Source: Fibrobacter succinogenes (GTDB lineage Bacteria; Fibrobacterota; Fibrobacteria; Fibrobacterales; Fibrobacteraceae). From it: a DNA stretch of 60,529 nucleotides. Both the position numbers and the translations under genes were made by a program. The DNA is taken from assembly GCA_902768715.1 (NCBI GenBank), contig CACXMH010000022.1:1-60529 (forward strand). The letters are read 5' to 3'. The notes beneath the pieces were generated by a model that ran no database searches, was not told the origin of the DNA, and was given only the letters and a program-made list of their open reading frames with translations. Shown here piece by piece: positions 1 to 10,202 of the stretch. Within the stretch, counting starts at the first letter, position 1; each line of letters starts with the position of its first letter.

Positions 1-62
1 CTATCGGCAAGAGCCAACACCGGCAATAAAAACAAAACGGGCAGAATGCGCAACAAATGCAT
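1..62 (-). CDS. Secreted protein, N-terminal fragment cut by window edge
   Basis: Only the first 20 codons lie in the window, reading leftward from an ATG at 60-62. The peptide starts MHLLRILPVLFLLPVLALAD. This is a short basic n-region, a Leu/Val-rich hydrophobic core and an Ala-x-Ala-like end, as in a Sec signal peptide. AAGGAG at 68-73 gives a good ribosome binding site about six bases before the ATG, which supports the start. The function cannot be told. It lies downstream of uvrA on the same strand, separated by about 110 bases. Confidence 0.6.
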   Translation of the reverse strand, partial: MHLLRILPVLFLLPVLALAD

Positions 63-171
63 AATCGCTCCTTAAATTCTCCTAGACGTCGCCTCTCGGC
101 GGCTATTTTCAGAAAAGATAATTACTTGGGACGATTTATGTAACCGAATTACCGTTCCAACAGCCGAAAAA

Positions 172-3100
172 TCAGTTATTTACGCCCATTTTCAGCAAAT
201 AACCGCCCTGGCTACCGCCGGTGGGGCCCAATTCCACCTTCCAGTCCGCCATGCGGATGATGTCGGGGTGATGCTCAATGACAATCAGGGTGTCGCCACG
301 GGCCGACAGACGGCGCAACAGGTTCCAGAGAATCTGGATATCCTTCAGGTGGAGCCCCGTGGTGGGTTCGTCCAGAAGATAGACCATCTCCCCCGCCGAT
401 TTCCGGGAAAGTTCCGCCGCAAGCTTCAGCCGCTGGGATTCGCCGCCCGAAAGGGTGGTGACCGGCTGGCCAAGCCTCAGGTAGCCGAGGCCCACGTCCC
501 GCAGGCATTCTAGCTTGGGCAAGATTTTCGGCTGGTCCTTGAAGAACTCGCAGGCTTCGTCGATACGCAGGTCCAGAACGTCGGCGATGTTCTTGCCCTT
601 GAAAGTAACCGTAAGGGTTTCCTGGTTGTAACGCTTGCCGCCGCAGACTTCGCAGGTTTCCCAGATGTCCGAAAGGAAATGCATTTCTACCGAGATGGCG
701 CCGCGACCTTCGCAGGCCTCGCAGCGGCCACGGGCCAAGTTGTAACTGAAACGGCCGTAGTCAAAGCCCTTCACCTTGGCCTGTGGCAGTTTGGCGAATA
801 GCTTGCGTATGTCGTCAAACACGCCCGTGTAGCTCGCGGGCGTGCTGCGAGGCGTTCCAGAGATTGGGCTCTGGTCCACCAGCAACACCTCGCCGCTCTG
901 CTTCTTGCGGCCACGGGCCTGGAACTTCTTTTTCAGGGCCGGGAAAATTTCATCTACCACCATAGAACTCTTGCCCGAGCCGGACACGCCACAGACCACG
1001 CTGATGGCGCCCTTCGGAAACTTGACGGACAAGTTCTTCAGGTTGTTTTTCTTGAGTCCCTTGAACTCGTAGAATTCCGAATCTTCGGTGACGGGGCGAA
1101 CCGCCATCTGGTTTGTCACGGGGATAGAACCCGTCAGGTACTTAACGGTCTCGCTCCGGGGGAACTGTTGCAGGGCATAGGGCTTGGAAAGCTGCTTTGG
1201 AGAGCCTTCCGCCACCACCTCGCCGCCAAATTCACCAGCTGCAGGGCCCATGTCGATGATGTGGTCCGCCGCCTGCATCATCTTCATGTCGTGTTCCACC
1301 ACCACCAGGGTGTTTCCCAAGTCCCTCAGACGGTACAGGGAATCCAGCAGCTTGGCGGTATCGCTTTCGTGGAGGCCTACCGTGGGTTCGTCCAGCACGT
1401 AAAGCACTCCTTCGAGGCCGCTACCGATCTGGCTTGCAAGGCGGATACGCTGGGACTCGCCACCGCTAAGGGTGTCGCCTGCGCGGTCAAGACCGATGTA
1501 GCCAAGACCTACACTTATCAGGAATTCCAGACGGCCGATGATTTCACGGAACAGGGGCTCCGCTACCGTCTTCTTGCTTTCGCCGTTCTTTTCGCCCTTG
1601 AAATTCACATGGGTGAACCAGTCCAGGGCCTCGGAAATACTCATGTGATGGACATCCATGATATTCTTGCCCGCGATACGCACGGCAAGGTATTCAGGCT
1701 TGAGCCTTTCCCCGTGGCAATCGGGGCAGACTTCGCCATCCTTGAAATGTCCGAGACCAAGGCAGGTATCACAGGCGCCCCAGTGGGTATTGAAACTGAA
1801 ATGCTTGGGATTGAGGGCAGAATCCATGTACCAGCCGCAATCGGGGCAACCCGGCTTTTCGGAACAAGCGAGGCGTCCGCCCTTTTCGTCTTCTACGTAC
1901 AGGATTCCGTTGCCGTCACGGTAGCCCCGTTCAAAGGCCTCCACCAGACGGGCACGGTTGGATTCCTTCACCACCACGGAATCTACGACAGCAAGCACCT
2001 GACGCTCCCGTGTGGGAACCTTCGGCAGAGGAAGTTCCACCAGCTTTTTACCCAAGTAAGCCTTATGGTAGCCCTTTTCTGTCAAAATTTTGGACAACTT
2101 AACTTCATCCTTGATTTCAAAAGGAGCAAGGATTGTCACCATCTTGTTCAGGTCACGGTCAAAGGCATACTGCATCAGGTCTCCCGCGGAGTACGAATCC
2201 ACGGGTTTTCCGCAATGCAAGCAATGCGGCGTGCCGACCCTCGCCCACAAAATGCGGAAATAGTCGTAAATCTCGGTGAGGGCCGCCACCGTACTCAGCG
2301 GACTCTTGCTGGCGCTCTTCTGGTCGATGGCGATAGCCGGGGCAAGTCCCGTGATGGAATCGATGCTCCCGTGGTCAGGGCGGCCGAGGAAGCGACGGGC
2401 GTAAGTACTGAGGGTCTCTACAAAACGGCGCTGGCCTTCGCTAAAGAGGGTATGGAAAGCGAGGCTGGACTTGCCGGATCCAGAAACTCCGGTGATTACC
2501 GTAAGCTTGTGCCGGGGAATGGTAACGTCGATGTTTTTCAGGTTGTGCTTGCGGGCGCCGTGCACCTCCATATCCAGGGAGTAGGCCTCCCCCGCCTTGA
2601 GGGACCTGTCGAACTGCTTGTTCTCCCCATGCTTTTTCGAAAGCACAGGCGCCAGGTATTTGCCGGTCTGGCTTTTCTTGTTCTTTGCAATCTGCTCCGG
2701 AGTGCCTACGGCCACGATGCGCCCGCCGCCCACACCCGCTTCGGGCCCGAGGTCGATAATCCAGTCGGCGCACTTGATTACATCCAGATTGTGCTCAATG
2801 ACCACCACGCTGTTTCCGAGACTCCGCAAGCGGTTCAGGCATTCCAAAAGCCTGCGGATATCTTCAAAGTGCAGCCCCGTAGTGGGTTCGTCCAACAGGT
2901 AAAGGGTCTTGCCCGTACCCGGGCGACGCAGTTCCGAAGCAATCTTGATGCGCTGGGCCTCGCCGCCGCTGAGGGTGGTAGAAGGCTGGCCAAGCGTCAG
3001 GTAACCCAGTCCAACTTCCACAAGCAGGTTCAAGGGTTCTGCAATTTTTGGCAGGTCCTTGAAAAATTCCGCCGCATCGGCAATGCTCATTTCCAGAATT

Positions 3101-5409
3101 TCGGAAATATTCTTGCCCTTGAAATAAATTTCCCGGGTAGCATCGTTAAAACGCTTGCCGTCGCACACATCGCAGGTCACCTGGACGCTGGGCAAAATGT
3201 GCATATCTACCACTTTTACGCCCGCCCCTTCGCAGGCGTCACAGCGACCGCCCTTCACGTTAAAACTGAAACGGCTCTTGGTGTAGCCACGGACCTTGCT
3301 TTCGGGCAGGCTACCGAACAGGTCGCGGATATCGTCCCAAATTTTCGTGTAGGTCGCCGGATTGCTCCGGGGCGTGCGACCGATAGGCGTCTGGTCGATT
3401 TCGATTACCTTGTCGATGTTCTCGAGACCTTCCAGGTGGTCGAACTTGCCCACCGGTTCTTCGGAATTGTAGAACACCCGGGCAAGTTCACGACGCAGAA
3501 TCTGGTTCACGAGAGTACTCTTGCCGGAGCCGGAAACGCCGGTAACTACGGTAAAGGCTCCGTCCAGCGGGATTTCCACGTCGATGTTCTTCAGGTTGTT
3601 TTCGGACGCGCCACAGATTTTCAGCTTTGGGGTATTCTTGTCTATCTTCTTGCGGTTTGCCGGAATCTCGATGGCCTTGCGGCCGCTTAGGTAGGCGCCC
3701 GTAAGCGAGGACTTGTTCTTTTCCAGCTCCTCCACCGTGCCCGCCGCTAAAATCCGGCCGCCCTCTACGCCAGCGCCGGGCCCTACGTCTATGACGCAGT
3801 CGGCGTGACGCATGGTGTCTTCGTCGTGCTCCACGATGACCAGGCTGTTGCCCTGGGCACGGAGGTGCTCCAGCATTTCCAGGAGCTTGTCGTTATCCCG
3901 CGGGTGGAGTCCGATACTGGGCTCGTCCAGAATGTAAAGCACCCCCTGGAGCCCTGCCCCTACGGCACTGGCCAGGCGGATTCGCTGGGCCTCGCCGCCA
4001 CTCAGGGTAGAAGCCTTGCGGCTGATGTTCAGGTAGCCAAGGCCAACAGTCTTCAAGAAATTCAGGCGGCCCCGGATTTCGCGGAAGATTTCCTTGCCTA
4101 TCCGCAGTTCCTTTTCGGAAAGTTTTAGGCCATTGAAAAAGTCGGCAGACTTATCGACGGACCAATCCGTCAATTCCGTGATGTTGTGGCCATGAAACTC
4201 CACAGCATTCGCCATGCGGTTGATGCGGGTACCCCCGCACTCGGGACAGACGCCGATTTTCATGAACTTGCGGAAATGGAAAATATGCCACATGTCCCAC
4301 AGTTCCTGCATCACGGAAACCACGCCGCTTTCGTTGCCGCTGGGAGGGCCGTACAAGAAGGCGTGACGCTGCTTTTCGGTCAGCTTTTTCCAGGGAGTAT
4401 CCAGGGAGCAGTGCATCTCGTTGGCGATGGTCCGCAAGTTCCGCCAGCCAAAATCAGAAAAGATAATCGTGCCCGTGTCCTTCTTTTGGCAGGCGAAACA
4501 GCCCTGCTTGATAGAAAGGTTCGGGTCGGGCACTACCAGGTTCAGGTCGAACTCGCAACTTTCCCCCATGCCCTTGCAGGCGGGGCAGCGACCTTTCGGG
4601 TCATTAAAGCTGAAGAATCGGGGTTCCAGTTCCGGAATGGAGATGCCGCACTTGGGGCAGGCAAGCTCCGTACCCTGCAGGCGGTATTCTTCATTCAATA
4701 AAAAACTCACCAGTTTTCCATCGGTCAGCTTCAGCGCCCCTTCCAGAGCCTCCCGTAAGCGGCTCATATTCTTGCGTTCCAGCGTCATGCGGTCGATGAC
4801 CGCCTCGATGGTGTGCTTCTCGTAACGCACCAGGGCGGGCACTTCCTCGATCCTGTAAATCACACCATCCACACGGGCGCGCACAAAGCCGTCTTCCTTG
4901 AGTTCGGCCAGTTCCTTGCGGTATTCGCCCTTGCGTTCCTGCACGATGGGGGCCATCACCGTAATCTGCTTGCCCTCATCGCCTACATACAAATTATCCA
5001 CAATCTGGTCCACGGTCTGGGCCTTAATGACCCGACCGCACTTGGGGCAGTGGGGCACGCCCAGTCGGGCAAAAAGCAGGCGGTAATGGTCCAGAATCTC
5101 CACCACCGTACCCACGGTACTGCGGGGGTTGCGGTTCACCGTCTTCTGGTCGATGGAAATCGTAGGCGAAATGCCCCGCACACTTTCTACCTCAGGGTGT
5201 TTCATGCGACCGATGAACTGGCGGGCATACGCAGACAGCGATTCAACAAAACGGCGCTGGCCCTCCTGAAACACCGTATCAAAAGCAAGGCTGGACTTGC
5301 CCGAACCCGAAACGCCGGTCACCACCACGATAGAATCGCGAGGAATTTTCAAATCCACATGTTGCAGGTTGTGTTCGTGGGCGTCGCGGATGTCGATAAA
5401 CTTGGTCAT
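172..5409 (-). CDS. uvrA: Double-length UvrA excinuclease subunit (tandem fusion)
   Basis: DNA damage-recognition ATPase of nucleotide excision repair, acting with UvrB in the cytoplasm. At 1745 residues it is nearly twice the usual 940. It contains two complete UvrA copies, about residues 1-960 and 975-1745. Each copy has two ABC modules, so four Walker A motifs (GVSGSGKS, the first at residues 32-39), four LSGGE(A/S)QR signatures and four LDEP Walker B motifs are intact. Each copy also keeps both zinc modules (CPxC...CxxC and CxACEG...CxVC). The start at 5409 (MTKFIDIRDAHEHNL) is preferred over an upstream in-frame codon at 5442 because UvrA homology begins there; no strong ribosome binding site is seen. 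Double UvrA proteins are known from Chlamydiae and some other phyla. The two halves probably do what a UvrA dimer does, which is inference. Confidence 0.95.
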   Translation of the reverse strand: MTKFIDIRDAHEHNLQHVDLKIPRDSIVVVTGVSGSGKSSLAFDTVFQEGQRRFVESLSAYARQFIGRMKHPEVESVRGISPTISIDQKTVNRNPRSTVGTVVEILDHYRLLFARLGVPHCPKCGRVIKAQTVDQIVDNLYVGDEGKQITVMAPIVQERKGEYRKELAELKEDGFVRARVDGVIYRIEEVPALVRYEKHTIEAVIDRMTLERKNMSRLREALEGALKLTDGKLVSFLLNEEYRLQGTELACPKCGISIPELEPRFFSFNDPKGRCPACKGMGESCEFDLNLVVPDPNLSIKQGCFACQKKDTGTIIFSDFGWRNLRTIANEMHCSLDTPWKKLTEKQRHAFLYGPPSGNESGVVSVMQELWDMWHIFHFRKFMKIGVCPECGGTRINRMANAVEFHGHNITELTDWSVDKSADFFNGLKLSEKELRIGKEIFREIRGRLNFLKTVGLGYLNISRKASTLSGGEAQRIRLASAVGAGLQGVLYILDEPSIGLHPRDNDKLLEMLEHLRAQGNSLVIVEHDEDTMRHADCVIDVGPGAGVEGGRILAAGTVEELEKNKSSLTGAYLSGRKAIEIPANRKKIDKNTPKLKICGASENNLKNIDVEIPLDGAFTVVTGVSGSGKSTLVNQILRRELARVFYNSEEPVGKFDHLEGLENIDKVIEIDQTPIGRTPRSNPATYTKIWDDIRDLFGSLPESKVRGYTKSRFSFNVKGGRCDACEGAGVKVVDMHILPSVQVTCDVCDGKRFNDATREIYFKGKNISEILEMSIADAAEFFKDLPKIAEPLNLLVEVGLGYLTLGQPSTTLSGGEAQRIKIASELRRPGTGKTLYLLDEPTTGLHFEDIRRLLECLNRLRSLGNSVVVIEHNLDVIKCADWIIDLGPEAGVGGGRIVAVGTPEQIAKNKKSQTGKYLAPVLSKKHGENKQFDRSLKAGEAYSLDMEVHGARKHNLKNIDVTIPRHKLTVITGVSGSGKSSLAFHTLFSEGQRRFVETLSTYARRFLGRPDHGSIDSITGLAPAIAIDQKSASKSPLSTVAALTEIYDYFRILWARVGTPHCLHCGKPVDSYSAGDLMQYAFDRDLNKMVTILAPFEIKDEVKLSKILTEKGYHKAYLGKKLVELPLPKVPTRERQVLAVVDSVVVKESNRARLVEAFERGYRDGNGILYVEDEKGGRLACSEKPGCPDCGWYMDSALNPKHFSFNTHWGACDTCLGLGHFKDGEVCPDCHGERLKPEYLAVRIAGKNIMDVHHMSISEALDWFTHVNFKGEKNGESKKTVAEPLFREIIGRLEFLISVGLGYIGLDRAGDTLSGGESQRIRLASQIGSGLEGVLYVLDEPTVGLHESDTAKLLDSLYRLRDLGNTLVVVEHDMKMMQAADHIIDMGPAAGEFGGEVVAEGSPKQLSKPYALQQFPRSETVKYLTGSIPVTNQMAVRPVTEDSEFYEFKGLKKNNLKNLSVKFPKGAISVVCGVSGSGKSSMVVDEIFPALKKKFQARGRKKQSGEVLLVDQSPISGTPRSTPASYTGVFDDIRKLFAKLPQAKVKGFDYGRFSYNLARGRCEACEGRGAISVEMHFLSDIWETCEVCGGKRYNQETLTVTFKGKNIADVLDLRIDEACEFFKDQPKILPKLECLRDVGLGYLRLGQPVTTLSGGESQRLKLAAELSRKSAGEMVYLLDEPTTGLHLKDIQILWNLLRRLSARGDTLIVIEHHPDIIRMADWKVELGPTGGSQGGYLLKMGVNN

Positions 5410-5487
5410 AGAAATAAAGATTGGAAATTTTTTCGACCACAAAGATAGTGAACATTTGGATATTATTCAAGTTCCATTTTGCTTACC

Positions 5488-5516
5488 TTGCCAAAAAAGG
5501 GCTTTTTAGCTATATT
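5488..5516 (+). promoter_or_regulatory. Sigma-70-type promoter of tRNA-Ala
   Basis: A -35-like TTGCCA at 5488-5493 and a -10-like TATATT at 5511-5516 are separated by exactly 17 bases. They end 15 bases before the mature tRNA 5' end. Spacing and sequence fit the housekeeping sigma factor consensus. Confidence 0.6.
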
Positions 5517-5531
5517 CGGCACTCACCTAAC

Positions 5532-5604
5532 GGGGATATAGCTCAGTTGGTAGAGCGACAGGTTCGCAATCTGTAGGTCATGGGTTCGACTCCCACTATC
5601 TCCA
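5532..5604 (+). tRNA. tRNA-Ala (anticodon CGC)
   Basis: A full cloverleaf can be folded. The acceptor stem GGGGATA pairs with TATCTCC and includes the G3:U70 pair that marks alanine tRNA. The D-arm is GCTCAGTTGGTAGAGC. The anticodon stem ACAGG/TCTGT holds the loop TTCGCAA with anticodon CGC, and the T-arm is GTTCGACTC. The discriminator base is A and the CCA end is not encoded. It reads GCG codons. A promoter lies just upstream and a strong terminator follows within 10 bases, so it is transcribed alone. Confidence 0.95.
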
Positions 5605-5610
5605 CTCAAA

Positions 5611-5640
5611 AGAGGCAGACAAAAGTCTGCCTCTTTTTTT
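5611..5640 (+). terminator. Intrinsic terminator of tRNA-Ala
   Basis: A perfect 10-bp stem AGAGGCAGAC/GTCTGCCTCT with an AAAA loop is followed by seven T residues, starting seven bases after the tRNA. Confidence 0.93.
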
Positions 5641-5700
5641 ACATAACAAGACCGTTCGCGCTAAATTTCGGTGCAAATTCTCCGGCCTGCGCTCACTCTC

Positions 5701-5772
5701 GCAACCACGCCTCGTTAATACGAGGCGTTTGTTGCTCACGATTGGTCGGCACTTTGCCGGCCTTTTGTTTTT
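5701..5772 (+). other. Hairpin followed by a second terminator-like hairpin
   Basis: GCAAC at 5701-5705 pairs with GTTGC at 5731-5735, enclosing CGCCTCG (5708-5714) and CGAGGCG (5721-5727) around a TTAATA loop. Then GGTCGGCA (5744-5751) pairs with TGCCGGCC (5755-5762) and is followed by TTTTGTTTTT. This could be a small RNA with its own terminator or only a repeat. No coding frame or clear promoter was found. Confidence 0.35.
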
Positions 5773-5799
5773 GAGTTTTGCCCGGTAATCAATCCCTGC

Positions 5800-6750
5800 C
5801 TAGGCAAAATAGACAAAACTGGTCTTCTTCAGTTCTTTCAGGGACGTCAGCACCACATGGTCAGGGCCGTTCAAGGCGGACACCGCCGAACCGATGCTTT
5901 GCTCCAGTTCGGCACCACTTCGTCCATGGAACATGGCGTAAAGGTTGTAAGGGAACCCTTCAAAAGGGGAGCGCACATAGCAATGGGAAACATGTGGATT
6001 TTCGGCAAGTAACATTCCCGCCCCTTCCGTGTCCGCAACGGTAAGGCACACCATGGCGTTTGCGTCAAAACCCGCCTGCTGGTGCCTGAGGACAGCCCCG
6101 AACCGACGCATAATTTTAAGGTCCAGGTCACCCCGAATTTCTTCGATGTCTATTCCCAAATCAGAGAAGGGCGTTTGGGTGTGAGGAATATCCTGGCACA
6201 AGAGGTTAATCCGATGGCGGTCCTTTGCATCAGGGACAAAAGACTCGACACCCTTCGAATCCATCTTATCAACAACCAGCTTATCCGTGACCTGAGCCGA
6301 TGCCGTAGCCTTCATCACCGTGTTTATCTTGAACATCCTGCTGGCCGAGAGCACATGGGCATCGTGCAGGCCCGTTTCCGCCTCCAGAACCCGAACCGTT
6401 TCCTGAATTTCAGCCTCCGAGCGGGCGATGACGGTAAACCACACGTTGTAGGCGTGACTCCGGACATAGTTGTGGGTAATGGAGGGAATCTTATCGGCAG
6501 CAGCCGCGAAACTTTCCAGCATACCTTCGTTCACCACTCCTGCACAGAGTCGGGAGATGTAGCCCAGCCTGCGGGAGTCATAGACGCCTCCCAGACGACG
6601 GATGACGCCGGACTCGCGGAGCCGTTCCACGCAACCGAAGGCCTCTTCTTCCGAAACGCCGAGAAGCCGCCCCAGCGCGGCGTAGGGACGCTCCTCCAGC
6701 GGGAAACCGTCCTGTATAATCTCCAGAATTTTCTGCTCTAGATTTTCCAC
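5800..6750 (-). CDS. Fused siroheme decarboxylase (AhbA-AhbB / NirD-like double protein)
   Basis: Two Lrp/AsnC-like siroheme decarboxylase halves in one 316-residue chain. The N-half (about 1-150) has a winged helix, then GVYDSRRLGYISRLCAGVV and HNYVRSHAYNVWFT. The C-half (about 170-316) has a shortened helix-turn-helix, then RRFGAVLRHQQAGFDANAM and CYVRSPFEGFPYNLYAMFHG. These pairs are typical of AhbA/AhbB and NirD/NirL. In the family, siroheme is decarboxylated to didecarboxysiroheme on the way to heme b (Ahb route) or heme d1. The start is GTG at 6750, within the last 13 bases of the upstream nucleotidyltransferase gene, with AGGGA upstream. Siroheme genes at 13.7-16.2 kb fit the role. AhbC and AhbD are not in the window, so the end product is uncertain. 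A plain Lrp-type regulator is less likely because of the paired catalytic motifs. Confidence 0.85.
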   Translation of the reverse strand: MENLEQKILEIIQDGFPLEERPYAALGRLLGVSEEEAFGCVERLRESGVIRRLGGVYDSRRLGYISRLCAGVVNEGMLESFAAAADKIPSITHNYVRSHAYNVWFTVIARSEAEIQETVRVLEAETGLHDAHVLSASRMFKINTVMKATASAQVTDKLVVDKMDSKGVESFVPDAKDRHRINLLCQDIPHTQTPFSDLGIDIEEIRGDLDLKIMRRFGAVLRHQQAGFDANAMVCLTVADTEGAGMLLAENPHVSHCYVRSPFEGFPYNLYAMFHGRSGAELEQSIGSAVSALNGPDHVVLTSLKELKKTSFVYFA

Positions 6751-7649
6751 GAGAATTCCCTACCCCGGATTTCGTCCTTCACGGTTTCGCCCGCCTGGAC
6801 GGCAGCTCCGGCGAACAAGATGGAATTCTCGACACGAGCGCCTTCGGGCAGTTCCACTCCATTCTGGACAACTGAACAGCCGACCTTCGAAACGCGATCC
6901 AGCACCGTCGAGTCCAAGCGGTCGCCAACCCAGCTGTTCAGCCCCAGCTCCTGCAGGCGGGCGTCGCAGGCGGCCTTCAGGCCCGCAGGGCTTCCCATGT
7001 CGATCCAGGTGGCATCCATCTGGCTGCAGTCCACATAAATCGGGTGGCCCGCAGCAAGTTCCTGTTTCCAGAATTCCCGGATGTCGAACTCACCGTCCTT
7101 GATGCGGGCAAGGGCCGCATCGCTGTACCAGGACACTCCCGAGAAGGTGGCGGGCTTGCCCTGTTCTGAACCGAAACGCCCTGCCACACCTGCCAGATGG
7201 CCATCACCATCTACACGGAAGGTATTTACCTGAGGGAACTCCACCGCCAAGAGCGCCACGTCGCAACCATCGCGGCGGGCGTTCTCCATAAATTTTTTCA
7301 AGTCAAAACGGCAGTAGGCGTCGCCGTTCATCACCAGGAGCCCGCCGCGATAACCTTCATTGTATATACGTTTCAGGGGGCCTGCGGTCCCGAGGATTTC
7401 CGGTTCTTCCCAGACCTTCTCGAACCCGAGACGGCTACCTTCGGCTATCACCTGTTCTGCAAGATAATGGGCGTTGGCATGGAGACGCACAGGCCCAAGC
7501 TCCCTGGCGCGAATCGCCTGGATTTCCAGGATGCTCTTGTCCACCACGGGCACCAACGGCTTGGGCATGTCTTCGGTCAAGGGCCGAAGCCTCGTGCCGA
7601 GGCCAGCCGCAAGAATCAAGACGTTGAGTTTTTCCGCTTTCTCAGGCAT
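6738..7649 (-). CDS. Sugar-1-phosphate nucleotidyltransferase
   Basis: 303-residue enzyme of the NTP-transferase family, which joins an NTP to a sugar phosphate. It has the N-terminal signature LILAAGLGTRLRPLTEDMPK with the downstream KPL(V) motif, VMNGDAYCRFD for metal and nucleotide binding, and a C-terminal tail (about 240-303) with short left-handed beta-helix-like repeats. It resembles mannose-1-phosphate guanylyltransferase or MurU-like uridylyltransferases; the substrate cannot be told from sequence. Its stop overlaps the start of the siroheme decarboxylase by 13 bases, so the two are probably co-transcribed, though no functional link is obvious. Confidence 0.82.
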   Translation of the reverse strand: MPEKAEKLNVLILAAGLGTRLRPLTEDMPKPLVPVVDKSILEIQAIRARELGPVRLHANAHYLAEQVIAEGSRLGFEKVWEEPEILGTAGPLKRIYNEGYRGGLLVMNGDAYCRFDLKKFMENARRDGCDVALLAVEFPQVNTFRVDGDGHLAGVAGRFGSEQGKPATFSGVSWYSDAALARIKDGEFDIREFWKQELAAGHPIYVDCSQMDATWIDMGSPAGLKAACDARLQELGLNSWVGDRLDSTVLDRVSKVGCSVVQNGVELPEGARVENSILFAGAAVQAGETVKDEIRGREFSWKI

Positions 7650-7660
7650 TTCGTTTTATA

Positions 7661-7687
7661 GGAGATCCCCGCCTGCGCGGGGATGAC
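7661..7687. repeat. REP-like palindrome
   Basis: ATCCCCGC (7665-7672) pairs with GCGGGGAT (7677-7684), flanked by GGAG and GAC. It is one of about a dozen copies of the same palindrome in the window and sits between guaB and the nucleotidyltransferase gene. Confidence 0.85.
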
Positions 7688-7701
7688 AGTCTAAAACGGG
7701 A

Positions 7702-9228
<1,527 letters not shown>

Positions 9229-9243
9229 AAACGTAAAAAAAGC

Positions 9244-10194
9244 CTACAGCGAAAAGACCCGCTTGATGTCGTCCACCCGTTCCGTTACCGTGAGGGCAAG
9301 CTTTAGCAGCACCGCCGCCTTCTGGGGCGCAAGTCTCCCTGCGCAAATACAGCCGGGGGCAAGAGTTTCGTTCAACGTCACCAGCCCGTGATGGGTGCGG
9401 CTCGCTATGACCACAGGAATGTCGATACGTTCCAGGACCTTGGCCCAGGCCAGGCTGAACTCGCCCGAGCCCGCCCCCGCAATCACAAGGCCGTCCGAAA
9501 CACAGGAGGCGTATTCCAGCACCTTCGGGTTTGCATCTACCGTAAAATAGACCACGTTCACCCGTGGCAGTTCCTGGAGCTTCGACACGTCGAAAAAGTT
9601 CTGCTCCTTGAGGGCGTTCCAGTTGGAACCTTCGCCGGGGCCGTCCACCCCCATGGCGTTTATGGCCGAGGCGCTGCACTTTTGCACGCTGCGGGCATCA
9701 AAGAGTTCCCCTGCAAAGAAAACCCACACCAGGTTTGCCGGAGGGTCGTCGTCGATGGCAAATCCCACCGCTGCACGGACTGCTCCCAAGAGGTTCGCCG
9801 GACCGTCGGGGTCCTTCGCCGTAGCGGGCTTCATAGAACCTGTCAACACCACGGCTTTTTCGCACTTGACCGTGAGGCTTATAAAATAGGCCGTCTCGTC
9901 CATGGTGTCGGTACCGTGGGTCACCACGATTCCATCGACGGTTTCGTCTTCTTGCAGTTCCCGAATACGGTTCGAAAGCTTAATCCATAGCTTGTCTGTA
10001 ATGTCGTCGGAATTCACATTGCAGATTTGCTCCGTCGTGATTTCGGCGTAGTCCGAAAGTTCGGGCACGGACTTTACCAAGTCTTCGGCAGAAATCTGAC
10101 CCGGAACATAGCCCGTGCTTTTGCTGGGTTCGCCTACGCCGGCAATGGTTCCGCCGGTGGCCAAAATTGCAATTCGCTTCTTTCCGCTTGCCAT
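9244..10194 (-). CDS. L-asparaginase (type II-like fold, cytosolic)
   Basis: Hydrolyses asparagine to aspartate and ammonia. Both active-site signatures are present: ILATGGTIAG near the N-terminus (residues 8-17) with the nucleophile Thr, and VVTHGTDTMDETAYF at about residues 88-102 with the Thr-Asp pair. GSMKPATAKDPDGPANL and the C-terminal LNPQKA-like LAPQKAAVLLKLAL also match. At 316 residues it is slightly short but complete. There is no signal peptide, so the enzyme should stay in the cytosol. The start ATG at 10194 has a GGGGGAGAG ribosome binding site that overlaps the stop region of the upstream DUF4416 gene, so the genes are coupled. Confidence 0.92.
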   Translation of the reverse strand: MASGKKRIAILATGGTIAGVGEPSKSTGYVPGQISAEDLVKSVPELSDYAEITTEQICNVNSDDITDKLWIKLSNRIRELQEDETVDGIVVTHGTDTMDETAYFISLTVKCEKAVVLTGSMKPATAKDPDGPANLLGAVRAAVGFAIDDDPPANLVWVFFAGELFDARSVQKCSASAINAMGVDGPGEGSNWNALKEQNFFDVSKLQELPRVNVVYFTVDANPKVLEYASCVSDGLVIAGAGSGEFSLAWAKVLERIDIPVVIASRTHHGLVTLNETLAPGCICAGRLAPQKAAVLLKLALTVTERVDDIKRVFSL

Positions 10195-10202
10195 CTCTCC
10201 CC

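Noticed and set aside
1168-3690. 840-residue open frame on the + strand
   Set aside because: Lies antisense to uvrA, has no known motif and mirrors its codon pattern; a shadow frame in GC-rich code.
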